Notes: generated by a model from the sequence alone, not told the origin. A stretch of DNA of 64,000 nt from Paenibacillus sp. W2I17 (GCF_030815985.1 NZ_JAUSXM010000001.1:5518001-5582000); one strand, 5' to 3'; shown: positions 28,288-37,744, counted from the first letter of the stretch. Numbers and translations are program-made.

Positions 28288-29046
28288 TTATTCCTTCCCC
28301 GTAACCAAAGCGAAGATAATCGCTTCACGATCCTGAATTTGATGTTCGTCATAGGTGTTGAACTCAAGGATTCCGCCAATCTTGCCGTCCAAAATGTAGA
28401 TCAGGCGATCTGCCCGACAGGCGGCTTTGATATCATGCGTCACCATAACAACGGACTGTCCTTTCCGGTTGAGATCCGTAAGGATATCGAGAACAGCTGT
28501 GCCGTGTTCCATATTTAAGCTTCCGGTCGGTTCATCCGCAAAAATGATATCTGGTGAATTGATCAAAGCCCGTGCAATGGCAGCTCGCTGTTGCTGTCCT
28601 CCGGAAGTTTGGGAGGGGAGGCGGTCACGCTGTCCATCAATATCCATGGCATTCATCAGCTCAGCAGCGCGGGATTGGATGTCCTTCGTTTTGTTTCCAG
28701 CAATATATCCCGGTAAAGCAATGTTCTCTTTGATGGAAAGGTCCGGGACCAGATTGATACTCTGATAGATATAACCGATCCGGCGGGTGCGGAAGTCGGA
28801 CATTTGGCGTTCACTGTAAGCGTCAATCCGCTGGTCGCGAAAATAGACCTCACCTGCTGTAATCTGATCCAGTCCGCTTAGCAGATATAAGAGGGTTGAT
28901 TTGCCAGAGCCAGAGTTACCCATGATGACCGTGAATTCTCCTTCATAGATGTCGAGATCAACATTACGGATGGCATGATATTGTTCACCTCCGCTGTTGT
29001 ACGTTTTGCACAGATTCTGTGCACGGATAATCACTTTTTTGGACAA
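28288..29046 (-). CDS. ABC transporter ATP-binding protein, MacB/LolD type
   Basis: A 252-residue ATPase: Walker A GNSGSGKST, Q-loop QSINLVPDLS, signature SGGQQQR, Walker B IIFADEPTGSL, and switch histidine in VMVTHDIK. This is the usual subunit paired with FtsX-type permeases, and the permease gene follows 2 bases later. A gap of about 100 bases with a hairpin separates it from the kinase gene. Confidence 0.95.
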   Translation of the reverse strand: MSKKVIIRAQNLCKTYNSGGEQYHAIRNVDLDIYEGEFTVIMGNSGSGKSTLLYLLSGLDQITAGEVYFRDQRIDAYSERQMSDFRTRRIGYIYQSINLVPDLSIKENIALPGYIAGNKTKDIQSRAAELMNAMDIDGQRDRLPSQTSGGQQQRAAIARALINSPDIIFADEPTGSLNMEHGTAVLDILTDLNRKGQSVVMVTHDIKAACRADRLIYILDGKIGGILEFNTYDEHQIQDREAIIFALVTGKE

Positions 29047-29134
29047 GTCGAATCACTCCCGAGTGCAGTATAGGATTCATTCTAGAGGAGGGATGTTGAG
29101 GAAGCCTTATCAAATTATGAATAAAGTATTACAG

Positions 29135-29156
29135 CTGCTGAGTGTGGGCTCAGCAG
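29135..29156 (-). other. Hairpin overlapping the kinase stop codon
   Basis: CTGCTGAG-N6-CTCAGCAG, an 8-6-8 inverted repeat covering the stop codon of the histidine kinase gene (29150-29152). There is no strong U run after it in either direction. It may partly uncouple kinase and transporter expression or protect mRNA ends. Confidence 0.5.
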
Positions 29157-30592
29157 ATCGGCAGATAGAACCGGAAGGTAGTACCTTGCCCTTCTTTACT
29201 AGTAAAGGAAATATGACCTCCGTGTGCTTCAATAATGCTTTGGCATATAGAAAGGCCCAGCCCCGTACCTTCCTGAACACGTTGTTCTGCATGACTCGCT
29301 TGGCCTCTGAAGTAACGCTGAAAAACAAACGGCATGTCCTGTACACGTATTCCCTGACCCGAATCGGTGATGGTCACATTCAAGTGCCCGGATTCCAGTT
29401 CCATATCTATACGTATCGTGTCTCCTGGAGCTGTATGCTTGAGGGCATTGGCGGCAAGATTGGAGATCACCTGTTCAATTCGAGTGGGGTCGATAGCGAT
29501 TAACACATTGGGGATGTAGTTGGGCCCTTTATAGATAAGCCCCTTTGTTAGGACAACATGTTCAATAGGTTTCAACATCGTCTCCAGTATAGGCCCGCTG
29601 TACATTTCACGGGTTTCCACCGAAATTTGCCCCAATTCCTGAAGTGCATGAACCAGCAGATCCTCCACAAGGCGGGCCGTTTTATCCGTATGGGTTCGCA
29701 TGACTCTCATATATTCCATCAGCGTCTCCTGATCGTTGCATAATCCTTCCTCAATAGCTTCTATGTATGCTTTTATTGTGGTAATTGGTGTTTTAATATC
29801 ATGAGATATATTGGTGATGAGTTCTTTTTGTGCTTGTTCCTGCTGAATACGCTGCTCGCTCATATGTTTAATCTCCGTGCGCATGAGATCAAACATAGCA
29901 TATACTTCGAGCAATTCATCGTTCCGGTTGTACTGGATTTTTTCTTCATAATTGCCTTTAAGCATGGATTCCGCATGTTGCTTCAATTGATGGATGGGAG
30001 AGAGCAGGTGTTTGTCCAGTTTTTGTTTCATCCAGAATAGAAATAAGCTCAGAATCAGTGACAGGAGCATGAGTGCGCTAATCAATATAACCGGAAAAGT
30101 CATCGATTGCTGAACCGTAACCATGGCTTGGGGGATGGAAAAGATGGCATTGCCGATCTGACTTCCCATCGGTCCGTCCATCACGGGAAACGCAATATCA
30201 AGCAAATCATTACCGTCCGCGGCCTGCGTGGCATGATGCAGATCATAATGGAGAGCTGAACGCAGATTAACTTGCGTCCCTTCAGAGGTGGGGTCGGAGG
30301 ACAGAATGACTTTTCCATCCAAGTTTAGATAGGTAAGCAGAACCCCGGTCTCTCTGGCGGTGGAACGTATATCTTCACGAATATTTTGTTCATTAAGATG
30401 CTGATGATTTTGCTCCAAAGCGAGTAAGATCGGATTGACCTTGAGTCGAACCTGATTCAGGGACAGATTGGATTCGCCTGAATTTCGATCTTGTAACAGC
30501 ATCATCGACAGTGCAAGGATACTTGAAACGATAATAATGAGAAGCCCAAGTGTTGTTAACAACCAGCGTTTGGACCAGCTGTTCAATGACAT
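29150..30592 (-). CDS. Sensor histidine kinase
   Basis: A 480-residue membrane kinase: TM1 near residues 10-32, an extracellular sensor of about 140 residues, TM2 (VILISALMLLSLILSLFLFW), HAMP, HisKA with ELITNISHDIKTP, and an ATPase domain with N-box SNLAANALKHT, DSGQGI and GTGLGLSI. The large outer domain sets it apart from the short BceS type. I start at the ATG at 30592, with GGAGG 6 bases upstream; an upstream in-frame start would overlap the response regulator gene. It should sense an envelope signal and phosphorylate the regulator encoded 20 bases upstream. Confidence 0.93.
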   Translation of the reverse strand: MSLNSWSKRWLLTTLGLLIIIVSSILALSMMLLQDRNSGESNLSLNQVRLKVNPILLALEQNHQHLNEQNIREDIRSTARETGVLLTYLNLDGKVILSSDPTSEGTQVNLRSALHYDLHHATQAADGNDLLDIAFPVMDGPMGSQIGNAIFSIPQAMVTVQQSMTFPVILISALMLLSLILSLFLFWMKQKLDKHLLSPIHQLKQHAESMLKGNYEEKIQYNRNDELLEVYAMFDLMRTEIKHMSEQRIQQEQAQKELITNISHDIKTPITTIKAYIEAIEEGLCNDQETLMEYMRVMRTHTDKTARLVEDLLVHALQELGQISVETREMYSGPILETMLKPIEHVVLTKGLIYKGPNYIPNVLIAIDPTRIEQVISNLAANALKHTAPGDTIRIDMELESGHLNVTITDSGQGIRVQDMPFVFQRYFRGQASHAEQRVQEGTGLGLSICQSIIEAHGGHISFTSKEGQGTTFRFYLPIC

Positions 30593-30612
30593 GTGGGTGC
30601 CTCCAATCTCAC

Positions 30613-31314
30613 TTATTCGTAATTGAATTTGTAACCGACACCCCATACGGTCTTCAGAACGGTCGGATGCGAGGCATCTGCCTCAATTTTTTCACGCAGT
30701 CTGCGAATGTATACGGTTACGGTATTTTCATCGCCGTAGGTTGCATATCCCCAGATGGCGTCGAGCAACTGGGCTTTGGAGAATACCTGATTCTTATGGC
30801 TTGCCAAGTAATGAAGTAATTCGAATTCCTTGGCAGACAGAGAAACTTCCAATCCGTTCAATGTAACTTTATAGGCTTTTTTATCAATCACCAGGTTTCC
30901 AAGATGCAGTAGATCTGTTCTGTCTCCAACGGATGTCATGCTGTCATAACGCCTGAAGTGGGCATTAATCCGTGCTAACAGTTCGCTCAGCGAGAAGGGC
31001 TTGGTCATATAGTCGTCTGCTCCAAAGCCAAGACCAAGTACCTTATCGGTATCACTGCCTCTGGCACTTAGAATGAGGATGGGGATATTATTGCGCCTTC
31101 TGATCTCTCGACAGACCTCGATCCCGTCCATGTCCGGAAGCATGATATCTAAAATGATGTAGTCTGGTTGAATAAGCTCCATAATCTGAAGTCCGTCTTG
31201 TCCAGTGGCTGCCACGGCGGCTTCATATTGATTTTTGGTTAAATAATCTCGCAGAATGCGCGAAATATCTGATTCATCCTCGATGATGAGGACTTTGCGC
31301 TGGTGGGTTAGCAT
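30613..31314 (-). CDS. OmpR/PhoB family response regulator
   Basis: A 233-residue regulator. The receiver domain carries acidic pocket IEDES, phospho-acceptor Asp56 in LDIMLPDMDG and Lys105 in MTKPFS. The C-terminal winged helix ends in KTVWGVGYKFNYE, typical of OmpR-type DNA binding. First gene of the operon regulator-kinase-ATPase-permease; it probably autoregulates and controls the transporter. Confidence 0.95.
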   Translation of the reverse strand: MLTHQRKVLIIEDESDISRILRDYLTKNQYEAAVAATGQDGLQIMELIQPDYIILDIMLPDMDGIEVCREIRRRNNIPILILSARGSDTDKVLGLGFGADDYMTKPFSLSELLARINAHFRRYDSMTSVGDRTDLLHLGNLVIDKKAYKVTLNGLEVSLSAKEFELLHYLASHKNQVFSKAQLLDAIWGYATYGDENTVTVYIRRLREKIEADASHPTVLKTVWGVGYKFNYE

Positions 31315-31497
31315 ATGTATCGCTCCAGTATGATAGATGTGAATTTAATGGTTATGTATGAATTTGTAAGATGATTGTCTTTATAATTGTACAGTCTTGT
31401 TCTGTGGGAGTCACATGAAAAAATATTGAAGTGAACTTCATTCTTATAAAAAACGTTCTGACTTCCAGTCGTACTGAAAGTTGATTACAGTTCAATG

Positions 31498-31543
31498 TAT
31501 CAAAATAACCCATGAACTCTTTAAGGTCATGGGTTTCTGATAC
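31498..31543 (-). terminator. Hairpin after AraC gene
   Basis: GTATCA and AACCCATGA (31498-31515) pair with TCATGGGTT and TGATAC (31527-31543). It ends just past the stop codon of the AraC gene. The T run is weak. Confidence 0.65.
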
Positions 31544-31549
31544 TGAATA

Positions 31550-32380
31550 TCATACATGTTCCAGGTCATCGATAGGCTCATGCTGTCTGGATTTGAGATA
31601 CTCCGCCGGAGACACACCGAAGTGTGCCCGGAATACCCGGTGGAAATAGGAGTAACTTGCAAAACCGCAGGATTCGGCAATATGCTCCAGTGTCATCTCA
31701 CTGTATTTCATTCGTTCCAGCGCCGCATTCAGACGGATCTCAATCGCATATTGAATCATGGTCTGATTGTAGTGCTCCTTAAATAAACGGACTGCACGTG
31801 ACAGGCTGAGGCCTGCATAACGTGCCGCTTCATCAAGCTTGAACGTAACCGTGGCATGCTCCTCAATAAAACGTTTTAACTTCAGCGCAGAGGAAACTGC
31901 CCGATCGGTCTGAATATTCTCTTTAATTGCCCGGTCGATATACAGACATAATCCGCGCAGTAACGCATCCTTTATCTCCGCATTTTCCTCAAGAGGTCCG
32001 CGACGTTTCTCAAGTAACATATTTCTCCACAGGCTGATGAGTTTATCATCAAGTCCAATTCGGCTCACGGTAGATCGATGCTGCCTTTTCCACCAGTTCT
32101 CGATCCAGCTGCCCTCGCAGAACAGATAATAATCTCCGCTGGACAAGCGTCCTTCCTTATGTGGTTCATCGACCACGAGATGATAGTCGTCACCAGGCTT
32201 TAAGAGCAGCAAGTCCCCGCTAGTCATCCTGAATTCTTTATCCTGTACATACACTTTGCACGAGCCTTCGGTCTGCAGACGGAACAGATAGGTTTGCAGC
32301 TCGCCCTTCATATTATGAGTGAACGCCTTATAGTGGTATGAGTAGTCACAGATCAGTACAGATGTCTCTAACGTATCCAA
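31550..32380 (-). CDS. AraC family transcriptional regulator
   Basis: A 276-residue regulator with an N-terminal cupin-like ligand domain (DLLLLKPGDDYHLVV) and two C-terminal HTH motifs (FKLDEAARYAGLSLSRAVRLF; EHIAESCGFASYSYFHRVFR). Starts at a TTG at 32380 with GGGGGA 8 bases upstream; no ATG is better placed. Divergent from the TIM-barrel isomerase gene across a 413-base gap and probably its activator in response to a sugar-like ligand. Confidence 0.92.
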   Translation of the reverse strand: MDTLETSVLICDYSYHYKAFTHNMKGELQTYLFRLQTEGSCKVYVQDKEFRMTSGDLLLLKPGDDYHLVVDEPHKEGRLSSGDYYLFCEGSWIENWWKRQHRSTVSRIGLDDKLISLWRNMLLEKRRGPLEENAEIKDALLRGLCLYIDRAIKENIQTDRAVSSALKLKRFIEEHATVTFKLDEAARYAGLSLSRAVRLFKEHYNQTMIQYAIEIRLNAALERMKYSEMTLEHIAESCGFASYSYFHRVFRAHFGVSPAEYLKSRQHEPIDDLEHV

Positions 32381-32793
32381 AGATAAAATCCCCCAATATG
32401 TACATCCTTTTACATCATAAGTTTAACTTAACATTTACACGAAAACGGAGAGGACAGAAAGAACCTGAAGAAACGAAGTTAAAAGCTTTCTGAAAGAAAG
32501 CTGCATCGGAAGCATAAACTCGCCTTTATCTCCGGATTTTATCCTTTTGAAAAGGAAATCAAAAAAATCTGGGGATAACAGCGATCGGAAGGTTGTTCTG
32601 TCATCGGAGTGCCAGTGTAAATATCTTCAGTTGAAATTAGCTACATTCAATAGATGCAAAATGATGGAAATAAAATTTGATCAGATAGTTCATGTTCTGA
32701 CTATATTGTATATGTTCATTCTAGCCTGTTTTGCGTTAGGATGATACCAGATAGAGCAATGAAAGCAAATTTGAGAACAGAGGTGTATCCTAC
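32381..32793. promoter_or_regulatory. Long divergent control region with two dyads
   Basis: Two dyads stand out. AGCTTTCT-GAA-AGAAAGCT (32484-32502) is a perfect 8-3-8 inverted repeat. A longer hairpin spans about 32528-32576, with inner arms TCCTTTT/AAAAGGA and an outer stem using G-U pairs. No gene is convincing; a 65-codon frame at 32547 crosses the hairpin and lacks a clear ribosome binding site. Confidence 0.55.
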
Positions 32794-33570
32794 ATGAAAA
32801 AACTTAATATTGGTTTGCAATTGTTTACACTCCGTGATGAAACTGCAGCAGATTTTCGTGGTACGTTGCGTAAGGTAGCGGCCCTTGGATATGAAGGTGT
32901 GGAGTTTGCCGGATATGGTGATATTCCAGCTGAGGAAATGAAAGCGCTACTAGATGAACTTGGACTGAAAGGATTCAGCAGCCACGTTTCACTACATGCG
33001 ATGCGCGAAGACTTGCAAAAACAAATCGATTACCTGAAAACAATTGGTGCACAATATATCATTTGCCCTTACCTGATGCCAGAAGATCGTCCTGAGAATG
33101 CAGAAGGTTGGACCAAGCTATTCGCTGAGTTACAACAATATGGAGCTGAAGCAGCGAAACAAGGATTGATCTTCGGATACCATAACCATGATTTTGAATT
33201 CCATGGTCAGGTTGGCGATGCTAATGCTTTTGATGCTATGTTCGCTCAAACATCACCGGAAGCGGTAAAAGTGGAAATGGACGTATGTTGGGTACAATTT
33301 GCGGGACAAAATCCGATCGAGTATATTAATAAATATGCGGGTCGCTTGCCGCTGCTTCATCTGAAGGACTTCAGCAAAGACGAACAGGGCCAGATGAAAA
33401 CACTGGAATTGGGACAAGGTTCGGTTGACCTGCCAGCTGTTATTGAAGGGGCTACGAATGCAGGCGTGGAATGGCTGATCGTGGAACAAGACGTATGTCA
33501 GAACCCTCCGCTTGAGAGCGTATCCAATAGCTACAACTGGTTGAAAGAAAACTACCTGAACCAATTCTAA
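32794..33570 (+). CDS. Sugar phosphate isomerase/epimerase (TIM barrel)
   Basis: A 258-residue xylose-isomerase-like TIM-barrel protein. The opening LQLFTLRDE, the GYHNHDFEF strand with metal/substrate residues, KVEMDVCWVQFAG and PLLHLKDF fit the AP_endonuc_2 group that isomerises or epimerises sugars, keto-inositols and similar compounds. AGAGGTG precedes the ATG. The dehydrogenase gene follows 49 bases later, so the pair probably handles oxidation and isomerisation of one sugar or cyclitol. Confidence 0.9.
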   Translation: MKKLNIGLQLFTLRDETAADFRGTLRKVAALGYEGVEFAGYGDIPAEEMKALLDELGLKGFSSHVSLHAMREDLQKQIDYLKTIGAQYIICPYLMPEDRPENAEGWTKLFAELQQYGAEAAKQGLIFGYHNHDFEFHGQVGDANAFDAMFAQTSPEAVKVEMDVCWVQFAGQNPIEYINKYAGRLPLLHLKDFSKDEQGQMKTLELGQGSVDLPAVIEGATNAGVEWLIVEQDVCQNPPLESVSNSYNWLKENYLNQF

Positions 33571-33619
33571 TGGACCATCGAACCATGAAAAAAGCTAATC
33601 TATTTGTCAAAGGAGACTT

Positions 33620-34645
33620 ATGTACATGAGTAAAATTAAAGTTGCTGTATTCGGCTGTGGAGCCATTGCCGAGCGCAGACATATTCCAGAGTACGCTGCC
33701 AATGAGAACGTAGAACTTGTCGCTTTTGCCGATCCGATTGTGGAGCGTGCGGAGAAGATGGCCGAGACTTACGGCGGTAAAGCGTACTCCAGTTACGAAG
33801 AATTGCTTGCAAACGAAACGGTTGATGCCGTTAGTGTGTGTACACCAAACTATCTGCATGCGCCAATGGCGATTGCTGCTGCAAATGCAGGCAAGCATGT
33901 ATTGGTTGAGAAACCAATGGCAGTATCCACTGAAGAAGGCGAGCAAATGATCGAAGCTGCCAAGAAAAATGGCGTGTATTTGATGGTTGGACACAACCAG
34001 CGTCTGATGCCTCCTCACGTAAAAGCAAAAGAAATTCTCGACTCCGGCAAACTCGGTAAAGTCCTGAATTTCCGTACATCATTTGGTCACCCGGGTCCGG
34101 AAGGTTGGAGTGTGGACGGAGCTGAAAGCTGGTTCTTCCGTAAAGAAGAAGCTATTATGGGCGCTATGGGCGACCTGGGCGTGCACAAATCAGACTTCAT
34201 CCGTTATTTGCTGAATGATGAAGTATCTGAAGTGGCTGGTTTCATCAGCACACTGCACAAGGAAGGCACTAAAGTTGATGATAACGCAACTTGTTTGCTG
34301 CGTATGAAGAGTGGAGCGATCGGAACGCTCGTAGCAAGCTGGACACAATACAGAGCTGGAGACAACAGTACAGTGCTGTGGTGCGAGAATGGTGTTATGA
34401 AGATCGGAACAGTGGAAGGCGATGAAGTTATCGTTGAGCTGACCAATGGTACAGTTGAGACGTACAAAGTTGGTGCCATGGCTACCAACGAGAAACAAGT
34501 GCCGAGTGGTGTAATTGACGCATTTGTAGAGTCGATTGTAACCCAAACACCTCCAGCGATTTCCGGGGAAGAGGGCTTGCGTTCCCTGCAAGTGATCTTG
34601 GCAGCTTTCGAATCCGAGAAAACAGGTCAGATCGTTAAACTGTAA
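33620..34645 (+). CDS. Gfo/Idh/MocA family dehydrogenase
   Basis: A 341-residue NAD(P)-dependent dehydrogenase: Rossmann fold with VFGCGAIAERRHIP, the VEKPMAVST motif carrying the catalytic-site lysine, and GDLGVHKSDF with the usual active-site histidine. The start may be the ATG at 33620 or that at 33626; AAAGGAGA lies 4 or 10 bases upstream respectively. Substrates in this family are sugars, inositols or their derivatives. Operon partner of the isomerase; ends at a strong bidirectional terminator. Confidence 0.92.
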   Translation: MYMSKIKVAVFGCGAIAERRHIPEYAANENVELVAFADPIVERAEKMAETYGGKAYSSYEELLANETVDAVSVCTPNYLHAPMAIAAANAGKHVLVEKPMAVSTEEGEQMIEAAKKNGVYLMVGHNQRLMPPHVKAKEILDSGKLGKVLNFRTSFGHPGPEGWSVDGAESWFFRKEEAIMGAMGDLGVHKSDFIRYLLNDEVSEVAGFISTLHKEGTKVDDNATCLLRMKSGAIGTLVASWTQYRAGDNSTVLWCENGVMKIGTVEGDEVIVELTNGTVETYKVGAMATNEKQVPSGVIDAFVESIVTQTPPAISGEEGLRSLQVILAAFESEKTGQIVKL

Positions 34646-34701
34646 TCCATACAAAGGATAGTGCAATTTCTAACATTCTATATGGCTTAATCTATGATAT
34701 A

Positions 34702-34741
34702 AAGGACTTACCTTCAGAGATGTGCTCTGGGGTAAGTCCTT
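34702..34741. terminator. Bidirectional terminator between convergent genes
   Basis: AAGGACTTACC pairs with GGTAAGTCCTT, with a second inner stem CAGAG/CTCTG. It lies between the converging dehydrogenase and aldo/keto reductase genes. Confidence 0.85.
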
Positions 34742-34771
34742 CTGTATTTGTTGATGAATGATTAACTTTCT

Positions 34772-35719
34772 TTAGATGCCAGCCGGTACATCACTGCCCA
34801 GATCCAGCCATGTTATTTCAGCGGGAGTCAGCGTGATGCGGGAACCTTCGTCACAGGACAGCAGCTCCGCCTGATTCTGGGCACCGATCAGCGCACAGGT
34901 TGGGAACGTCTGATTCAATACATAAGCGAGTGCAATTTGAATGGGTGATGTTTTCTTCGAATTAGCCAATTGTTCAGCCCGATGCAACCGTTCCCAGTTA
35001 TCATCACTGTAGAATACACGCACCAGATCTTCGTTATCCCGAACTTCAGGTGTGAATCTTCCAGTGAAGAAACCACGCGCTTGAGAGGACCAGGATAGCA
35101 ATGGTAGTTTGGTTTGCTCATGCCATGCCAGCGTTTCTGCATCTGCTGACACACAGCCTTCCCAGAACGGTTCGTTTGCTTTGGCGAGACTGAGATTTGG
35201 ACTACTGAAGGTGAAGCCCTTCAGGCCACTTGCCGCAGCGTACGCATTGGCTTCCTCGAGCCGCTGCCAAGTCCAGTTGGAGGCGCCAATTGCGCCGATT
35301 TTACCGGATTCAATATGTTCGTTTAGTGCTTCAAGAATGACACTGACAGGGGTATTGGGATCATCCCGGTGCAAGGCATACATCTCTACGTGATCTGTCT
35401 GAAGACGCTCCAGACTTTCCATCAAGTCACTGCGGATGGCATCAGCGTTCACACGTGGTCCATTCTGGTCATGATGCGCGCCTTTGGTGAGAATGACGAT
35501 CTGGTCGCGGTTACCACGTTCTTTCATGTAACGACCAAGGACTTCTTCACTCTGTCCACCACAATAGATATGAGCTGTATCTACAGTGTTACCGCCAATC
35601 GACAGAAAAGCATCCATGTTCGTAGCTGCTTTATCGTAGGCATTATGCACGAAATAATCGGTTCCTTTAATCAATCGGGAGACACGTTTACCTGCACCAG
35701 CAATTTCGATATATTCCAT
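34772..35719 (-). CDS. Aldo/keto reductase
   Basis: A 315-residue NADPH-dependent reductase of the aldo/keto reductase fold. The catalytic tetrad is visible: Asp47 and Tyr52 (DTAHIY), Lys79 (ILTKG) and His117 (ALHRDD). GAIGASNW and the C-terminal PTCALIGAQN cofactor segment agree. It is the second gene after a Gfo/Idh/MocA dehydrogenase (20 bases apart). Likely part of the same sugar pathway controlled by the AraC gene at 36863. Confidence 0.93.
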   Translation of the reverse strand: MEYIEIAGAGKRVSRLIKGTDYFVHNAYDKAATNMDAFLSIGGNTVDTAHIYCGGQSEEVLGRYMKERGNRDQIVILTKGAHHDQNGPRVNADAIRSDLMESLERLQTDHVEMYALHRDDPNTPVSVILEALNEHIESGKIGAIGASNWTWQRLEEANAYAAASGLKGFTFSSPNLSLAKANEPFWEGCVSADAETLAWHEQTKLPLLSWSSQARGFFTGRFTPEVRDNEDLVRVFYSDDNWERLHRAEQLANSKKTSPIQIALAYVLNQTFPTCALIGAQNQAELLSCDEGSRITLTPAEITWLDLGSDVPAGI

Positions 35720-35739
35720 AAGTCAGTTCATCCTCTCAA

Positions 35740-36744
35740 TTATAGTGTAATTCGTGTACGTTCTTCCGCTGAACGAAGGCAAGCTTCCAGTACTTTCATA
35801 TTAGCTACCGCATCGGAAGGGGCGAAGCGCAGATCCTTGCCCTGAAGTACAGCACGTGCCATATCATCTCCCTGTAGAGAGTAGTGGTTCACTTTCGGGA
35901 CTTCAATCTCTCTGCGTTCACCACCAGCCGTTACATAGAAGTTGGAACTGCGGTCCTGTCCGCTGATAAATGCCGAAGGGACTTCAATAATCCCGTCGGA
36001 TCCCAATACCTCCAGCGTGTTGCGGAATGCTGCCCACATGCTGCTGTCAAACGTCACGCCAACGTGATTATCGAATTCCAGCAGTCCGGAAGCCATCATA
36101 TCAACTTGATCATGTTGTGGGGAGAACATGCCAATAACGGTAACTGCACTTGGTTCTTGACCAAGCAGCAGACGTGCTACGCTGATGGAATAACATCCGA
36201 TATCATACAGTGCACCTCCGCCCCAATCCCGCCGAAAGCGGACATTGCCGGATGCATTGGAGTTATTAAATGAAAATGTGCTGTGCATACCACGAATCTC
36301 ACCAATCTCACCGCTGGCAATGATATCTCGGATCTGCTCATATCTTGGATGATGGCGGTACATGAATGCTTCAGCCAGATGCACACCTGCATCTGCACAA
36401 GCTTGAACCATCTCCTGAGCTTCCTGTTCTGTCAGAGCCAGTGGTTTTTCGCACAAAATATGTTTGCCTGCTTCAGCAGCCCGGATCGTCCATTCCCGAT
36501 GAAGATGATTCGGCAGTGGGATATATACGGCATCAATGGAATCATCAGCGAGCAAAGCTTCATAACTGCCATAAGCCTTGTCGATCCCAAGTTGTTCGGC
36601 AGTCTGTTTGGCTTTATCTTCGTCTCGACTGGCAATCGCGGTTACTTCATTCAACTCGGATTGCTGCAGGCCTGGAATGACGGATTCCACAGCAATGCTA
36701 GCGCTACCAAGAATGCCCCAACGCAATTTTTGAACTGAATTCAT
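35740..36744 (-). CDS. Gfo/Idh/MocA family dehydrogenase
   Basis: A 334-residue NAD(P)-dependent dehydrogenase: Rossmann start WGILGSASIA, CEKPLALT motif, and GALYDIGCYSISV, where a tyrosine stands at the usual histidine position, as in the glucose-fructose oxidoreductase/dimeric dihydrodiol dehydrogenase branch. Only distantly like the family member at 33620, so the two probably act on different compounds. First gene of the two-gene unit with the aldo/keto reductase. Confidence 0.92.
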   Translation of the reverse strand: MNSVQKLRWGILGSASIAVESVIPGLQQSELNEVTAIASRDEDKAKQTAEQLGIDKAYGSYEALLADDSIDAVYIPLPNHLHREWTIRAAEAGKHILCEKPLALTEQEAQEMVQACADAGVHLAEAFMYRHHPRYEQIRDIIASGEIGEIRGMHSTFSFNNSNASGNVRFRRDWGGGALYDIGCYSISVARLLLGQEPSAVTVIGMFSPQHDQVDMMASGLLEFDNHVGVTFDSSMWAAFRNTLEVLGSDGIIEVPSAFISGQDRSSNFYVTAGGERREIEVPKVNHYSLQGDDMARAVLQGKDLRFAPSDAVANMKVLEACLRSAEERTRITL

Positions 36745-36862
36745 GTGTTGTATCCTCCTGTGTATGAATGTATATTGTGATTATAAAGAATAGACCAATG
36801 AATTAAAATGATAATATATTGAGGTTAGTTAACACAATATTGTTGATCAAGGAGAACCGGCT

Positions 36863-37702
36863 ATGATGAGACAAACCGTATTGCTTACCCTGCAGGATAT
36901 TCCATATTTTTGTTATCCCGAGTCCGTTGGACATTATATGGACCACGTCCAGCATTCCGTATTGCGTGAGGCTGGCGCACTGAACAACTTTAATATTCAC
37001 TACGTCGCTTCAGGCAAGGGATATGTGGAAGTGGGCGGGGTAGTGCATGAGCTTCGCGCAGGTCAGGCGTTTCTCTATTTCCCGCAGCAGCGGCAGCATT
37101 ATTATAGTAGTGAAGATGATCCATGGGATGTACGATGGGTTCATTTTTACGGTGAACGTCTGCATGATTATATGATCGAGCGGGGGTTACATCGCAATCT
37201 ATTGTGGACACTGCGGCAACGCAGCTCTTGGGAAGAGGCTCATCTGGCCTTGCTCACTGAAGCGGAACAGAACACCATGCTGCGTCCGGCTCAGCTATCC
37301 ACACTGACCTATGCCGTACTCGCCGAGTTCGTGCAGCATGCAGTACCTTTAAAGAGTACACGTACCACAAGTAAGGCGGAGAGTCGGGTTCTTGCACTTC
37401 TCCCACAGATGCAGCAGGAGGCCTGTCAACCTTTCCTGTTACAGGACTGGGCGGATCTCGCAGGTGTGAGTTCGTATTACTTTTGCAAAATGTTTAAGAG
37501 TGCTGTGGAGATGACGCCCATGGAATTTATCACTCGTTCACGACTACAGATGGCGAAGCAATGGTTACTCGAACGGCCTACGGCCAACATTGGACAAATC
37601 GCGGAGGAAGCAGGGTATCCCAATGCCAGTTATTTTAATCGCCAGTTTATGGCCCATGAGGGGATGACACCTACGGATTACCGCGGATTGTATCACAATT
37701 AA
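36863..37702 (+). CDS. AraC family transcriptional regulator
   Basis: A 279-residue AraC regulator: cupin-like N-terminal domain (GKGYVEVGGVVHELRAGQAF) and two HTH motifs at the C-terminus (LQDWADLAGVSSYYFCKMFK; IAEEAGYPNASYFNRQF). AAGGAGA lies 7 bases before the ATG. Divergent from the dehydrogenase/aldo-keto reductase unit by about 120 bases, so that operon is its probable target. ACAATATTGT, a 10-bp palindrome, lies at 36834-36843 close to its start. Confidence 0.93.
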   Translation: MMRQTVLLTLQDIPYFCYPESVGHYMDHVQHSVLREAGALNNFNIHYVASGKGYVEVGGVVHELRAGQAFLYFPQQRQHYYSSEDDPWDVRWVHFYGERLHDYMIERGLHRNLLWTLRQRSSWEEAHLALLTEAEQNTMLRPAQLSTLTYAVLAEFVQHAVPLKSTRTTSKAESRVLALLPQMQQEACQPFLLQDWADLAGVSSYYFCKMFKSAVEMTPMEFITRSRLQMAKQWLLERPTANIGQIAEEAGYPNASYFNRQFMAHEGMTPTDYRGLYHN

Positions 37703-37744
37703 CCCGTATCCTTTCGATGTTGCCAGCGCTTAAAGAGTAATGGT

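Noticed and set aside
32547..32744. A 65-codon plus-strand frame in the AraC/isomerase gap
   Set aside because: It starts inside a hairpin, lacks a convincing ribosome binding site and shows no family pattern.
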